A DNA stretch of 64,000 bases from Mucilaginibacter pankratovii (lineage in GTDB: Bacteria > Bacteroidota > Bacteroidia > Sphingobacteriales > Sphingobacteriaceae), in assembly GCF_014773265.1 (NCBI RefSeq), contig NZ_JACWMY010000006.1, positions 62,001 to 126,000 on the forward strand. The letters run 5' to 3'. Position 1 is the first letter of the stretch. Each line of letters opens with the position of its first letter. The notes below the pieces were generated by a model, which did no database searches, was not told the DNA's origin, and saw only the letters and a program-made list of their open reading frames with translations. Positions 1-8,034 of this stretch are shown here, piece after piece. The position numbers were made by a program, and so were the translations under genes.

Positions 1-1208
1 TGCTCATCTGCAGGTACCGGCACATACCAGCCATGGTTGTGTTTTATCGCGAAGGACAGTCCCACCAGTTCGCACTGGTTAGCATCGGTGCCGGTGGTTT
101 CGGTATCAAAACAAAAAGTTTTTTGTTCGCTCAGGATCCTGATCAGTTCGGCACGTTTTTCGAGGGTGTCGGCCAGGATATACTCGTGGGGTACGGTGTT
201 AATGTTTTTTACCTCTGGCTGGTTAGGCGCTTCGTAAATATCTTGCGTCTCTACGGTTAGCGTGGTGCGGGCACCGGCGACCGGCTCGCCAAACAGGTCG
301 GTTTGTACCGATACGGCGCGGGTTTCGGTAATGCTGAAGTCATCGCCAAAAACGCGACGACCAAGGGTACGGAACTCCAGTTCGGCAAAAAGCGGTTCTA
401 ATAAGTCTTTGCTTGGGGCGCACATTTCCAGTCCGGCCTCGTCCAGTTCAACAGGAGAGTTCAGGTTGATGGTAGCCAAACGTTTCGACATCAGTCCCTG
501 CTCTGCAAACGCTTCCACATTCTCGCGCAGCTTGCCTTTCAGTTCGTGACTGTGGGCTATGATCTCTTCAACTGAGCCGTATTGTTTGATAAGTGTCTTT
601 GCGGTTTTTTCGCCAACGCCCGGGATGCCGGGAATGCCGTCTACCGCATCGCCCCAGAGGCCAAGTATATCTATCACTTGTTCGGGGCGCTCTATTTCCC
701 ATTTGGCGAGCACTTCCTTTACGCCCAATATCTCCATGTCGTTACCCATACGGGCCGGTTTGTAGATGCGGATATTTTCTGATACCAGCTGCGCGAAATC
801 TTTATCGGGTGTCATACAGTAAACCTGGAAGCCCTTCTGCTCGGCTTTTTTGGCGAGAGTACCTATGATATCATCTGCTTCGTAACCATCAGATGTGATG
901 AGCGGGATGTTGAATCCAAGTACTACCTTAAATATATAGGGAAGGGCCTTGCTCAGGTCCTCGGGCATGCTTTCGCGGTGGGCCTTGTATTTTTCATATT
1001 CTACGTGGCGTTCGGTTGGGGCATCGGTATCAAAAACCACGGCCATATGGGTGGGTTTTTCCTTCTTCAATACATCCAGCAGGGTATTGGTAAAGCCCAT
1101 TACGGCAGAGGTATTTAAGCCGCCCGACGTAAAGCGCGGCGATTTACTTAATGCAAAATGCGCCCGGTAAATAAGGGCCATGCCATCCAATAGAAAAAGC
1201 TTCTTCAT
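1..1208 (-). CDS. polA: DNA polymerase I, N-terminal part (runs off the window)
   Basis: Replication and repair polymerase. Only the first 402 codons lie in the window; the polymerase domain is beyond base 1. The protein begins MKKLFLLDGMALIYRAHFAL, the usual start of the 5'-3' exonuclease (FEN-like) domain, which occupies about residues 1-290 and keeps the acidic motif YEADDIIGTLA and the helix-hairpin-helix GIPGVGEKTA. A 3'-5' exonuclease domain starts near residue 310 and shows the DxE pair (D368, E370) in FDTETTG, so proofreading is probably retained. The ATG at 1206-1208 is the natural start. The gene reads away from the repeat-filled gap that separates it from tag. Confidence 0.95.
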   Translation of the reverse strand, partial: MKKLFLLDGMALIYRAHFALSKSPRFTSGGLNTSAVMGFTNTLLDVLKKEKPTHMAVVFDTDAPTERHVEYEKYKAHRESMPEDLSKALPYIFKVVLGFNIPLITSDGYEADDIIGTLAKKAEQKGFQVYCMTPDKDFAQLVSENIRIYKPARMGNDMEILGVKEVLAKWEIERPEQVIDILGLWGDAVDGIPGIPGVGEKTAKTLIKQYGSVEEIIAHSHELKGKLRENVEAFAEQGLMSKRLATINLNSPVELDEAGLEMCAPSKDLLEPLFAELEFRTLGRRVFGDDFSITETRAVSVQTDLFGEPVAGARTTLTVETQDIYEAPNQPEVKNINTVPHEYILADTLEKRAELIRILSEQKTFCFDTETTGTDANQCELVGLSFAIKHNHGWYVPVPADE

Positions 1209-1215
1209 AATATTT

Positions 1216-1393
1216 GATTACACCGATTATTGATTGTGATTACACTGATTAAAAATGATTTCACAGATTGGTTGCCGATGTGTGTTTTCAAAAATACAAT
1301 TAATGTTTCCCTCCAGCCAAAATCTAAACAATCATTTTTTAATCGGTGTAATCCTCCTCCAATCGATGTAATCCCATAATAATCGGTGTAATC
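1216..1393. repeat. Palindromic array of 14-bp GATTACACCGATTA units
   Basis: Three 14-bp units in one orientation (1216-1229, 1238-1251, 1257-1270; consensus GATTACACCGATTA) face three units in the other orientation (1340-1353, 1360-1373, 1380-1393; consensus TAATCGGTGTAATC). Units recur every 19-22 bp. The whole could fold into a long hairpin with a loop of about 70 bases. The last unit overlaps the tag stop codon. It fills the gap between polA and tag, and is related in style to the repeats at 15150-15501. Confidence 0.75.
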
Positions 1394-1949
1394 ATCTAAA
1401 ACTACATTCCATCGTATGATCGTTCACCATGCCGGTGGCTTGCATGTGCGCGTAGCAAATTGTGCTGCCAAAAAAGTTAAAGCCGCGTTTTTTCATGTCC
1501 TTGCTTATTGCGTCAGATTCGGGCGAGGTGGCTTGCGGGCCGTTTTTAAGATGGTTGTCGATAGGCTTTCCATCCGGCATAAAACTGTACAGGTAATTAT
1601 TAAACGAGCCGAACTCCTTTTGCACATCTATAAAAAGCTGCGCGTTGCGGATAGCAGCGGTTATTTTTAGCTTGTTGCGGATGATACCTGCATCGTTCAT
1701 CAGGCGTTCTTTATCAGCAACGGTAAAAGCCGCTACTTTGTGCACATCAAAATCTGCGAAGGCCTTGCGGTAATTCTCGCGCCTGCGCAAAATAGTTATC
1801 CAGCTTAAACCGGCCTGGGCCGCTTCGAGGGTGAGGAATTCGAAGAGTATCTTGTCATCGTGTGTGGTTTTTCCCCATTCTTTATCGTGGTATTCCATGT
1901 AAAGAGGGTCGGTTCCGCACCAGCTGCAGCGGTGTAAGTCGATTGTCAT
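1392..1949 (-). CDS. tag: DNA-3-methyladenine glycosylase I
   Basis: Base-excision repair enzyme that removes 3-methyladenine from alkylated DNA. The 185-residue length is typical of Tag. The structural zinc ligands line up with those of E. coli Tag: C8 and H21 at the N-terminus (CSWC...YHDKEWG) and H178 and C182 at the C-terminus (NDHTMEC). The core motif LEAAQAGLSWITILRRRENY is present. It lies 8 bp downstream of a membrane-anchored protein of unknown function on the same strand and is probably co-transcribed with it. A second alkylation-damage protein is encoded at 5422-5754. Confidence 0.96.
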   Translation of the reverse strand: MTIDLHRCSWCGTDPLYMEYHDKEWGKTTHDDKILFEFLTLEAAQAGLSWITILRRRENYRKAFADFDVHKVAAFTVADKERLMNDAGIIRNKLKITAAIRNAQLFIDVQKEFGSFNNYLYSFMPDGKPIDNHLKNGPQATSPESDAISKDMKKRGFNFFGSTICYAHMQATGMVNDHTMECSFR

Positions 1950-1957
1950 GTAGCGTA

Positions 1958-2536
1958 TTAAAGTTTTAGTTCATCATTATGGGAGGATGTGTCTCGGACT
2001 ATGGGTAATCGTAATAGAACCTCTGTATTAAATCTCTTTATAACTCTTCTCTTTTCAAGGCTATCCAATTTAGACGTAACAGCGCATCGCCATTTGCCAT
2101 TATTTAAAGTCGAAACAATATCAATGTAGCCGATATCCCCGTTATATTGACCTTCAAAGCCCGCATGGTACCGATACCTCTGGATATTTATCCTGTAAAT
2201 CTCTACTGGGCTCTGAGTAAATAAAATGTCCTCGCCCTCATCTATGCAACAGCAAGAACATTTATCTACATTACCAAGGTCGGTAAATGAAGAGGACTCT
2301 TTTGCAATAACATATTTTGGATGCAAAACCTTAAATGAGTCAATCATTCTCTGCAAATCGAGGCCTTTTTCCCGATTAAAAAAAATACGCCCTTTTTCGT
2401 GGATACCGCAGCTTGGGTCTCTCAAATCTGAATTATGCCCGGCAAAGCCATCTGCAAACGCATTAAAAAAAGCAACGTAACCAACTACAAGCAGTACAAA
2501 AGCTATGAGAATGCCGAACAAGAGTTTAATGAGCAT
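1958..2536 (-). CDS. Membrane-anchored protein of unknown function
   Basis: I do not recognise the family. The 192-residue protein begins with one hydrophobic helix (about residues 4-26), followed by a soluble domain. Residues 93-97 form an unusual cysteine cluster (CSCCC) followed by acidic residues, which could bind metal or be oxidised. The gene lies 20 bp downstream of the AhpD-like gene and 8 bp upstream of tag, all on the minus strand, so it is probably part of a three-gene transcript. Its base composition is more AT-rich than its neighbours. The start ATG leaves a sensible N-terminal helix. Confidence 0.7.
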   Translation of the reverse strand: MLIKLLFGILIAFVLLVVGYVAFFNAFADGFAGHNSDLRDPSCGIHEKGRIFFNREKGLDLQRMIDSFKVLHPKYVIAKESSSFTDLGNVDKCSCCCIDEGEDILFTQSPVEIYRINIQRYRYHAGFEGQYNGDIGYIDIVSTLNNGKWRCAVTSKLDSLEKRRVIKRFNTEVLLRLPIVRDTSSHNDELKL

Positions 2537-2556
2537 ATACTAAGATACATTAATTG

Positions 2557-2916
2557 TTATTGTTTCAAACCGCCAACTGACTTCAACTCATCCCAATACT
2601 CCACAGCCCTGCGATAATGAGGTATCACTATCGAGCCGCCAACCAGGTTGGCTATCATAAATACCTCGTTCATTTCATCGTGCTTTACGCCGGCTTCGTG
2701 GCATTTGCCCAGGTGGTATTTAATGCAATCGTCGCAACGTAGCACCATACTGGCTACCAGGCCCAGCATTTCCTTGGTTTTTACGTCCAGCGCGCCATCG
2801 GCATAAGTGGTGGTATCAAGCGCGAAGAACCGCTTGATATTGGTATTGGCTGTTTCCATTATCCTATCGTTCATTTTGGTGCGATAGGCTTCAAAATCGT
2901 TTATTAATTGTCCCAT
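2557..2916 (-). CDS. Carboxymuconolactone decarboxylase / AhpD-like protein
   Basis: A 119-residue all-helical protein of the CMD/AhpD superfamily. It carries the redox motif CDDC (C61, C64) followed by H68, the arrangement of AhpD-type peroxidase partners rather than of true 4-carboxymuconolactone decarboxylases, which lack the cysteines. A thiol-based role in peroxide or oxidant defence is the likely function; the partner peroxidase is not visible nearby. It is the first gene of a probable minus-strand operon with the membrane protein at 1958-2536 and tag. Confidence 0.88.
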   Translation of the reverse strand: MGQLINDFEAYRTKMNDRIMETANTNIKRFFALDTTTYADGALDVKTKEMLGLVASMVLRCDDCIKYHLGKCHEAGVKHDEMNEVFMIANLVGGSIVIPHYRRAVEYWDELKSVGGLKQ

Positions 2917-2998
2917 AGATGGTTATAAAGTATAAAAACAAAAGTGTGTTTTAGCGGAAATTTTTACCTTTACCGTTATACAAACCTAAATCATAAAC

Positions 2999-4234
2999 AT
3001 GAAATATTTTTACCTGCTTTTACTATTAATCTTTACATCATCTGCGGCTACTTACGCACAAAGCAACTTTAAACCCGGGTATATAGTCGATTTGAAAGGG
3101 GATACTATTAGGGGCTCTGTTGATTCCCGCGAGTGGGATATTAACCCGGCCACTGTTATTTTCAGGTCGGCTAATGATAACCAGGAAAAAACCTATGCGG
3201 TTGCTGATATCAAAGCATTTGGCGTAGCAGGCAATGCTTATTTCGAAAAAGTTGAAGTGCCGGTAAGTTTAGATTATGTTGATGTGACAAAAGCATCAGC
3301 GCTTTTAAAAGATACCAGCGTTGTTCGTACCGTGTTTCTGAAAGTATTAACAACTGGTAATGTTGCTAACTTGTACAGCTATACCGACCTTATTAAAACC
3401 CGGTACTTTCTACAGGATAATGCTGCTAAACATGCAGAGGAATTGGTTTACCATGTTTACACCGACCAGAACGTAAGCTTTCTGAAAAAAGTAACCCGGT
3501 ACAAAACGCAATTGCAATATTTAGCCCAAAATGCTAAAATGGACAATGCTTCGCTTACGAACAAAATTCAAAATGCACAGTACGAACAAAACGATCTGGT
3601 AGGCATTGTGCGTACTATCAACCAGGAAAAAGGAGCCACTTTTACTGCAGAGAAATTGTTTACCACCCGGTTTTTCGTGGGCTTAAGTTTTGTAAACAGC
3701 GCATTAGGTTACAGTTTTGCAAACCCGTTTAATGAAAATACACTCAAACATTCGGCGCCTAAAATTGGCGCAGGTATCGACCTGATCTTCAATAAAAACA
3801 CCCAGAAAGTGTTTTTTAGGATAGAAGCCGGCTACAGCGAGAATAAGTATAACTTTACCATTGCAGAAAATTCGTTTTCGTCGCTGGCCTATTATATCAA
3901 TCAAAAAGCAATATCGTTACAGCCACAAATTATATACAATGTGTACTCGAAGGATAAATTGAAGGTGTTTATAGATGCCGGCTTTTTGTATAACTATTAT
4001 AATTATAATAACTACGACATTTATACCTATTCTAACAACCCGCCGGTAAAAGAAAAACGCCCTTATCTTACCTTTGAAAAATCATCCGTGCATATTCTTT
4101 TGAAAACCGGTGTTGTGATAAATAAGCATTTCGAACTTAACTTAGGTTATGTAACTAAATCGGAATTGTCTGCAAGTACGAATGTTGCTTTCTCCATGAG
4201 TGCATACCAGGCAGGGTTTAATTATTTATTTTAA
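2999..4234 (+). CDS. Secreted outer-membrane protein of unknown function
   Basis: A 411-residue protein with a clear signal peptide (residues 1-21, cleavage after TYAQ). After it comes GYIVDLKGDTIRGSVD, a motif common at the mature start of Bacteroidota surface proteins of unknown function. The C-terminal half alternates aromatic and polar residues (FFRIEAGYSENKYNF, LYNYYNYNNYDIYTY) and ends in ...AGFNYLF, as expected of an outer-membrane beta-barrel ending in an aromatic residue. No enzyme motif is visible. It is divergent from the AhpD-like gene; an 82-bp AT-rich gap holds both promoters. Confidence 0.72.
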   Translation: MKYFYLLLLLIFTSSAATYAQSNFKPGYIVDLKGDTIRGSVDSREWDINPATVIFRSANDNQEKTYAVADIKAFGVAGNAYFEKVEVPVSLDYVDVTKASALLKDTSVVRTVFLKVLTTGNVANLYSYTDLIKTRYFLQDNAAKHAEELVYHVYTDQNVSFLKKVTRYKTQLQYLAQNAKMDNASLTNKIQNAQYEQNDLVGIVRTINQEKGATFTAEKLFTTRFFVGLSFVNSALGYSFANPFNENTLKHSAPKIGAGIDLIFNKNTQKVFFRIEAGYSENKYNFTIAENSFSSLAYYINQKAISLQPQIIYNVYSKDKLKVFIDAGFLYNYYNYNNYDIYTYSNNPPVKEKRPYLTFEKSSVHILLKTGVVINKHFELNLGYVTKSELSASTNVAFSMSAYQAGFNYLF

Positions 4235-4247
4235 TATCAATTATTTT

Positions 4248-4631
4248 ATGGAAAGCTTATCCCCAAACATTTTTGTAACCGACATTAACAAAACCATTGA
4301 GTTTTACACCCTTTTAGGCTTTGGAGTGGCCATGAGCGTACCCGAAACCGGGCCCGGCCTGGTGTGGGCTATGATGGTGAAAGGCAATGTTACCATGATG
4401 TTCCAAAGCATGGAAAGCCTGGGCGAGGAACTGCCCCAAATAAAGCGTACCGACGGCGGCTCGCTGCTGTTGTACATCAAACTGAGCGGTATCCGTGCCT
4501 TTTTTGAGGATATTAAAGAAAAGGTTACCGTACTGAAAGGCCTGGAGAAAACCTTTTACGGCGCTACCGAGTTCTCCATCCTCGATAATAATAGCTACGT
4601 ATTAACCTTTGCCGAAGACGAAGCGGAATGA
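4248..4631 (+). CDS. VOC-family (glyoxalase-like) protein
   Basis: A 127-residue protein of the vicinal oxygen chelate fold, recognised from the start LSPNIFVTDINKTIEFYTLLGF, the standard first beta-alpha unit of glyoxalase / bleomycin-resistance proteins. The substrate cannot be told. An in-frame ATG lies upstream at 4200, inside the previous gene, but the ATG at 4248 starts exactly where the fold begins. The stop overlaps the start of the next VOC gene by 4 bp, so the two are translationally coupled and may form a heterodimer or act on related substrates. Confidence 0.85.
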   Translation: MESLSPNIFVTDINKTIEFYTLLGFGVAMSVPETGPGLVWAMMVKGNVTMMFQSMESLGEELPQIKRTDGGSLLLYIKLSGIRAFFEDIKEKVTVLKGLEKTFYGATEFSILDNNSYVLTFAEDEAE

Positions 4632-4990
4632 TAACCTTTAAACGGCTCGACCATTTTCACGTTTGTGTACCGCCCGAAAGGCTGGAGGAAGCACGCTTAT
4701 TTTACACCGAAGTTATCGGGCTGGAGATGATCTACCGGCCCGATGACCTGTTTTCTTCCGCAGGGTATTGGTTTAATATTGGCAGTGTGCAGCTGCATAT
4801 TGGGGTGGAACCGGCTTTGCCGCGCACCATTCGCCATGTGGCTATGGAGGTTACAGATATCGCGGCAGCAAGGGTGCAGCTGGAAAGCAATGGCGTGGAG
4901 ATAGTGGAGGAGCCCATCATCCCCGGCAGAACCCGCTTTGCCTTTATCGACCCGTTTGGCAACCGCATGGAGCTGCTGCAAATAATATAA
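4628..4990 (+). CDS. VOC-family (glyoxalase/dioxygenase-like) protein
   Basis: A second vicinal oxygen chelate protein (120 residues), starting at the ATG of an ATGA overlap with the previous gene. It begins LDHFHVCVPPERLEEARLFY and ends IDPFGNRMELLQ. Candidate metal ligands are the His in LDHFHV, a central His in QLHIGVE and the final Glu in RMELL, which fits an active metal enzyme of the lactoylglutathione lyase / dioxygenase superfamily. Substrate unknown. Confidence 0.87.
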   Translation: MITFKRLDHFHVCVPPERLEEARLFYTEVIGLEMIYRPDDLFSSAGYWFNIGSVQLHIGVEPALPRTIRHVAMEVTDIAAARVQLESNGVEIVEEPIIPGRTRFAFIDPFGNRMELLQII

Positions 4991-5057
4991 CCACTTATAG
5001 TTGTAGGAATTACACCAAGCGCTAAAACTTTAGTACCTTGCTTTTCCTTTAAAGGTT

Positions 5058-5465
5058 ATGAAAATACTTACCCCGGCAATGCATGGAACTGCAGATTACC
5101 TCATGGTGCTGTTCCTGTGGTCGGCCCCAACATTTTTTGTATTGCCCGATGACCTGGGGCGTTTTGCCTACTTGTTGGGGATAGCACATTTGGCTTTAAC
5201 AGTTTGTACCAATACCACCTCAGGCATATTCAGGTTTTTTTCCATGCCGTTGCACGGGCTGATAAAATTTTCTGTAAGCATAATTTTGGTGACCATCAGC
5301 TACACCATTTTTAAGTACGACGACCGCGCACGCGCTTTCTTCCTTACCTACGCCGTATTGCTGCTGGTGCTTTTTTTGGTGACGGATTACACCGGATCGG
5401 AAAGCAAAGTAGCCAGGAGGCTTAAAGGCTCAGCTCGATTGCCGGGTCCCAATACAGCGCTTTAA
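5058..5465 (+). CDS. Small integral membrane protein (SPW-repeat-like)
   Basis: A 135-residue protein with about four hydrophobic helices (roughly residues 12-28, 35-55, 65-85 and 92-110). The start MKILTPAMHGTADYLMVLF resembles small Bacteroidota membrane proteins related to the SPW repeat family; no function is known. Its C-terminal tail overlaps the 3' end of the convergent alkyltransferase-like gene by 44 bp, so the last 14 codons and the stop are shared on opposite strands. Confidence 0.75.
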   Translation: MKILTPAMHGTADYLMVLFLWSAPTFFVLPDDLGRFAYLLGIAHLALTVCTNTTSGIFRFFSMPLHGLIKFSVSIILVTISYTIFKYDDRARAFFLTYAVLLLVLFLVTDYTGSESKVARRLKGSARLPGPNTAL

Positions 5466-5754
5466 AGTTTTGCACCTGGTTATCTATTACCGTTATGCCT
5501 TCGTTTGCCAGCATCTGCTCCATGGTATCGCCACCAAAGTGGAACTTGCCTGTTAACAACCCCTGCCTGTTTACCACCCTGTGCGCGGGTACCGGCGGGT
5601 TTGCAGTTCCGCAGGCCATCATGGCGTAGCCCACAATTCTTGATGATTGCTTGCTGCCCAAATACGCCGCTATAGCACCGTAGGAGGTTACCCTGCCTTT
5701 GGGTATCAGCCGTACTACATCGTACACGTTATCGTAAAAGGTATAATCGGGCAT
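5422..5754 (-). CDS. Alkyltransferase-like protein (MGMT fold, no catalytic cysteine)
   Basis: A 110-residue protein with the DNA-binding domain of O6-methylguanine-DNA methyltransferase: IPKGRVTSYGAIAAYLG, the arginine-finger region SSRIVGYAM, and the active-site loop. The loop reads PAHRV at residues 56-60 where true methyltransferases have PCHRV, so alanine 57 replaces the alkyl-acceptor cysteine. Proteins of this class (ATL) bind O6-alkylguanine and flag it for nucleotide excision repair rather than repairing it directly. It follows trmB by 9 bp on the same strand and overlaps the convergent membrane protein gene at its 3' end. Confidence 0.9.
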   Translation of the reverse strand: MPDYTFYDNVYDVVRLIPKGRVTSYGAIAAYLGSKQSSRIVGYAMMACGTANPPVPAHRVVNRQGLLTGKFHFGGDTMEQMLANEGITVIDNQVQNFKALYWDPAIELSL

Positions 5755-5763
5755 CTGTTGGGT

Positions 5764-6411
5764 TTAAAACGAGAACTTAAGGTAGTTAATGTTTTTGTTA
5801 TGCTTTAAATATTTTTTCTCGTAATAGGTTTTAATGGAGAGCACCTCATCCGCAAATTCCGAATGGTACAGGTCCTCGGTTCTGGCATGGAGGGGAAGGT
5901 TTAGTTCCACAATCTTATCGGCAGTGTAAGCGTGCAGGCCGTCGTTATCGGTTTTAAGGTTTACGCAGCCGCCGGGTTTTAGCAGCACGCGGTATTTATC
6001 CAAAAAGCGTGGGGAAGTCAGCCTTTTCTTTTCGCGACTTAGCTGTGGTTGCGGATCGGGGAAGGTGATCCAGATCTCGTCCACTTCGCCGGGAGCGAAG
6101 TAATCGCTCAGGTTCTCTATCTGTATGCGCAGGAAAGCCACGTTGGGTACGCCATCCTCCAGCGCGGTTTTGGCACCACGCCAAATGCGGTTGCCCTTAT
6201 AATCCACCCCGATGAAGTTCTTATCCGGGAACAGTTGCGCCAGGTTTACCGTGTATTCGCCTTTACCGCAGGCCAGCTCCAGCACCACGGGGTTTTGGTT
6301 TTTAAAGAAGTCGGCAGCCCATTTACCCTGGTAAGGTTTGCCGGCGTCTAACTGTAGTACATTGCTAAACGTATCTATTTCGGCAAAGCGCCTAATTTTG
6401 TCTTTTCCCAT
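5764..6411 (-). CDS. trmB: tRNA (guanine-46-N7)-methyltransferase
   Basis: Transfers a methyl group from SAM to N7 of G46 in the tRNA variable loop. The 215-residue protein shows the SAM-binding stretch VLELACGKGEYTVNLAQ, the following acidic loop NFIGVDYKGNRIWRGA, and the TrmB signature ITFPDPQP, with the RLTSPRFLDKYRVLLKPGG block after it. Length is normal. It leads a two-gene minus-strand unit with the alkyltransferase-like gene. Confidence 0.96.
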   Translation of the reverse strand: MGKDKIRRFAEIDTFSNVLQLDAGKPYQGKWAADFFKNQNPVVLELACGKGEYTVNLAQLFPDKNFIGVDYKGNRIWRGAKTALEDGVPNVAFLRIQIENLSDYFAPGEVDEIWITFPDPQPQLSREKKRLTSPRFLDKYRVLLKPGGCVNLKTDNDGLHAYTADKIVELNLPLHARTEDLYHSEFADEVLSIKTYYEKKYLKHNKNINYLKFSF

Positions 6412-6510
6412 AAAGAGGCAAAAATAAAAAAAATAATGGGTTAAGGTTCTGTAGTGCGCTGTTAGGAGCGGAGTGTGGTTTATGCCAAGCCTGTGGATGT
6501 TACGTTTTTC

Positions 6511-6632
6511 GCGGTTGTTTATTTTTTAAAGCGCTCAAGAGGGCTTCGCCGTTCTTTTTTTCCGCAAAAGAAAAGTAACCAAAAGAAACTTAGCGCAGCG
6601 ACCTCATGAACACCTTAAAAATAAACAACCGT
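6511..6632. repeat. Inverted repeat forming a 120-bp potential hairpin
   Basis: The arm CGGTTGTTTATTTTTTAAA near 6511-6529 is matched in reverse complement by TTAAAAATAAACAACCG near 6615-6631. The stretch between holds the GC-rich segment GCGCTCAAGAGGGCTTCGCC and AAAAGTAACCAAAAG. No gene is recognisable. It opens the 760-bp gap between trmB and the CoA-binding gene. Confidence 0.6.
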
Positions 6633-7031
6633 GAATAAACTCCCGGCTTGGTTCCGCCCTATGAAAGTTAGTGATTTTGCAGTGCCTGTGCCACCCGTGC
6701 GTTCCCGAGGCCGGTTTTTTTGCGGGCTTTGTTGGGCCTGTTTATATTACTCGTGCAAATCAAATCCGATTAATCGTATAAATCTCATAAATCCCGGTTC
6801 AGACAATGGCAGCAGAAAAGCTTCGGGCGAAAGCGGGCAGAACGTGGTGGACAGTGGGCGGGAAGGGCATAGCAATACTCGCAGAAGGGTGGGGCAAGCG
6901 GGGCGCGACAGCAGGGCAAGATTTTGCAGCCCGTGAGTTCTGCCCGATTTGCAGGGCAAAGGCCCGTGCGGCAAAGAAGCCTCTCTGCTGTCTTGATTTT
7001 TTGGTTACTTTTTTATCAAGAAAAAAGTAAC
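6554..7031. repeat. Repeat-type intergenic element with AAGTAACCAAAA ends
   Basis: The left end carries AAAAGTAACCAAAAG (about 6571-6585); the right end carries TTTTTGGTTACTTTTTT (about 6998-7014), its imperfect inverse. Inside, at about 6760-6802, lies half of the dispersed element ending TAAATCCCGGTTCAGAC that recurs at 15150-15266. Short open frames occur on both strands (for example 6631-6936), but none has a recognisable motif and their composition is Cys/Arg/Ser-rich, so I regard the stretch as non-coding. Confidence 0.5.
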
Positions 7032-7171
7032 AGCCCTCCCGCGGCGAATGAGCGGGCCGATCCTTTCATTTAAGCATAAACCCATTCAAGCCCCTCAGTC
7101 AACCCCCTGTAAAAAGCCAACCACCCATCGCTACTGAAAAACCAAATCCCTACCTTGCACGTTATACCACC

Positions 7172-7537
7172 ATGGCCGATAAAAAAACATTGATACTGGG
7201 CGCCACGCCCGACGCAAGCCGATACGCTTACCTGGCCGCTAACCGACTGGTAAGCCGCGGCCACAGCATTGTAAACGTAGGCATCAAAACCGGCGAAGTA
7301 GCCGGCGTCCCCATCGAGAAGCCCGAAACCATCCACACCGATATTGATACCATAACCCTGTACGTCGGCCCGCAAAATCAGCCGCCCCTGTACGATTATA
7401 TCCTCAACACCAAACCCAAACGCATCATATTTAACCCCGGTACCGAAAACGCCGACCTCCGCCGCATGGCACACGAGCACGGCATTGCTACCGACTATGC
7501 CTGTACGCTGGTGCTGCTGAGTATTGGGCAGTATTGA
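7172..7537 (+). CDS. CoA-binding-domain protein
   Basis: A 121-residue single-domain protein of the CoA_binding_2 family, a Rossmann-like fold related to the N-terminal domain of succinyl-CoA synthetase. It shows LILGATPDASRYAYLAANRL, the glycine-rich nucleotide loop, then HSIVNVGIKTGEVAG, DTITLYVGPQNQ and RIIFNPGTEN. Members are small cytosolic proteins of unclear role, possibly binding CoA or NAD. It stands alone after the repeat region; TACCTTGC just upstream (7150-7157) could serve as a -7 box. Confidence 0.88.
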   Translation: MADKKTLILGATPDASRYAYLAANRLVSRGHSIVNVGIKTGEVAGVPIEKPETIHTDIDTITLYVGPQNQPPLYDYILNTKPKRIIFNPGTENADLRRMAHEHGIATDYACTLVLLSIGQY

Positions 7538-7635
7538 GAGGGGTAAAGGCGTTATGTGAGCGAACCTTAGGCATAGACCCGGCATACACTGTTTCTGAAT
7601 TAGAAACGCTATAAGAATATTTGTACATTAGGAAT

Positions 7636-8034
7636 GTGATACAAGTAACTTGTGCATTAATTGTAGACGATCAAAATCGTTTATTTGCTGCTCAGCGTAG
7701 TGAAAGTATGAACTTGCCTTTAAAGTGGGAGTTTCCCGGAGGTAAGATTGAACCCGACGAAACAACACAAGAATGTTTGATTAGAGAGATTTTTGAAGAA
7801 CTTAACATCACAATAAAGATTGTGAAAGACTTACCTACCAATATCCACAATTATCCCACCTTTGCGATAGCGCTTATTCCTTTTGTTTGTAATTATGTTA
7901 GCGGCGAATTAATTTTAAAAGAGCATGCTCAATTTAAATGGCTTCATAAAAATGAATTGTTAGATTTGGATTGGGCGGAAGCCGATATTCCAATTTTACA
8001 CCACTACTTAAACCTTATAAATGCCAAAAGTTGA
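7636..8034 (+). CDS. MutT-type Nudix hydrolase
   Basis: A (deoxy)nucleoside triphosphate pyrophosphohydrolase of about 132 residues. It opens VTCALIVDDQNRLFAAQRSE and carries a good Nudix box, GKIEPDETTQECLIREIFEE, with the catalytic Glu residues intact; the usual Gly near the end is Asn. A GTG at 7636 places the start directly before the first beta-strand; a TTG at 7621 in the same frame is possible. Its 3' end overlaps the helicase gene by 14 bp, implying translational coupling, and both are more AT-rich than the flanking genes. It may clean up an unusual nucleotide for, or produce a signal to, the helicase; that is inference. Confidence 0.9.
   Translation: MIQVTCALIVDDQNRLFAAQRSESMNLPLKWEFPGGKIEPDETTQECLIREIFEELNITIKIVKDLPTNIHNYPTFAIALIPFVCNYVSGELILKEHAQFKWLHKNELLDLDWAEADIPILHHYLNLINAKS

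Noticed and set aside
1216-1393. CRISPR array in the polA-tag gap
   Set aside because: Units are 14 bp, inverted halfway, and the gaps between them are only 5-9 bp; no cas genes.
6631-6936. Open frame of 101 codons in the trmB-CoA gap
   Set aside because: It lies within repeats, has no family motif, and is overlapped by frames of similar length on both strands; composition is Cys/Ser/Arg-rich as in non-coding GC-rich DNA.
7070-7585. 171-codon frame on the minus strand
   Set aside because: Antisense shadow of the CoA-binding protein gene, which has clear family motifs on the plus strand.
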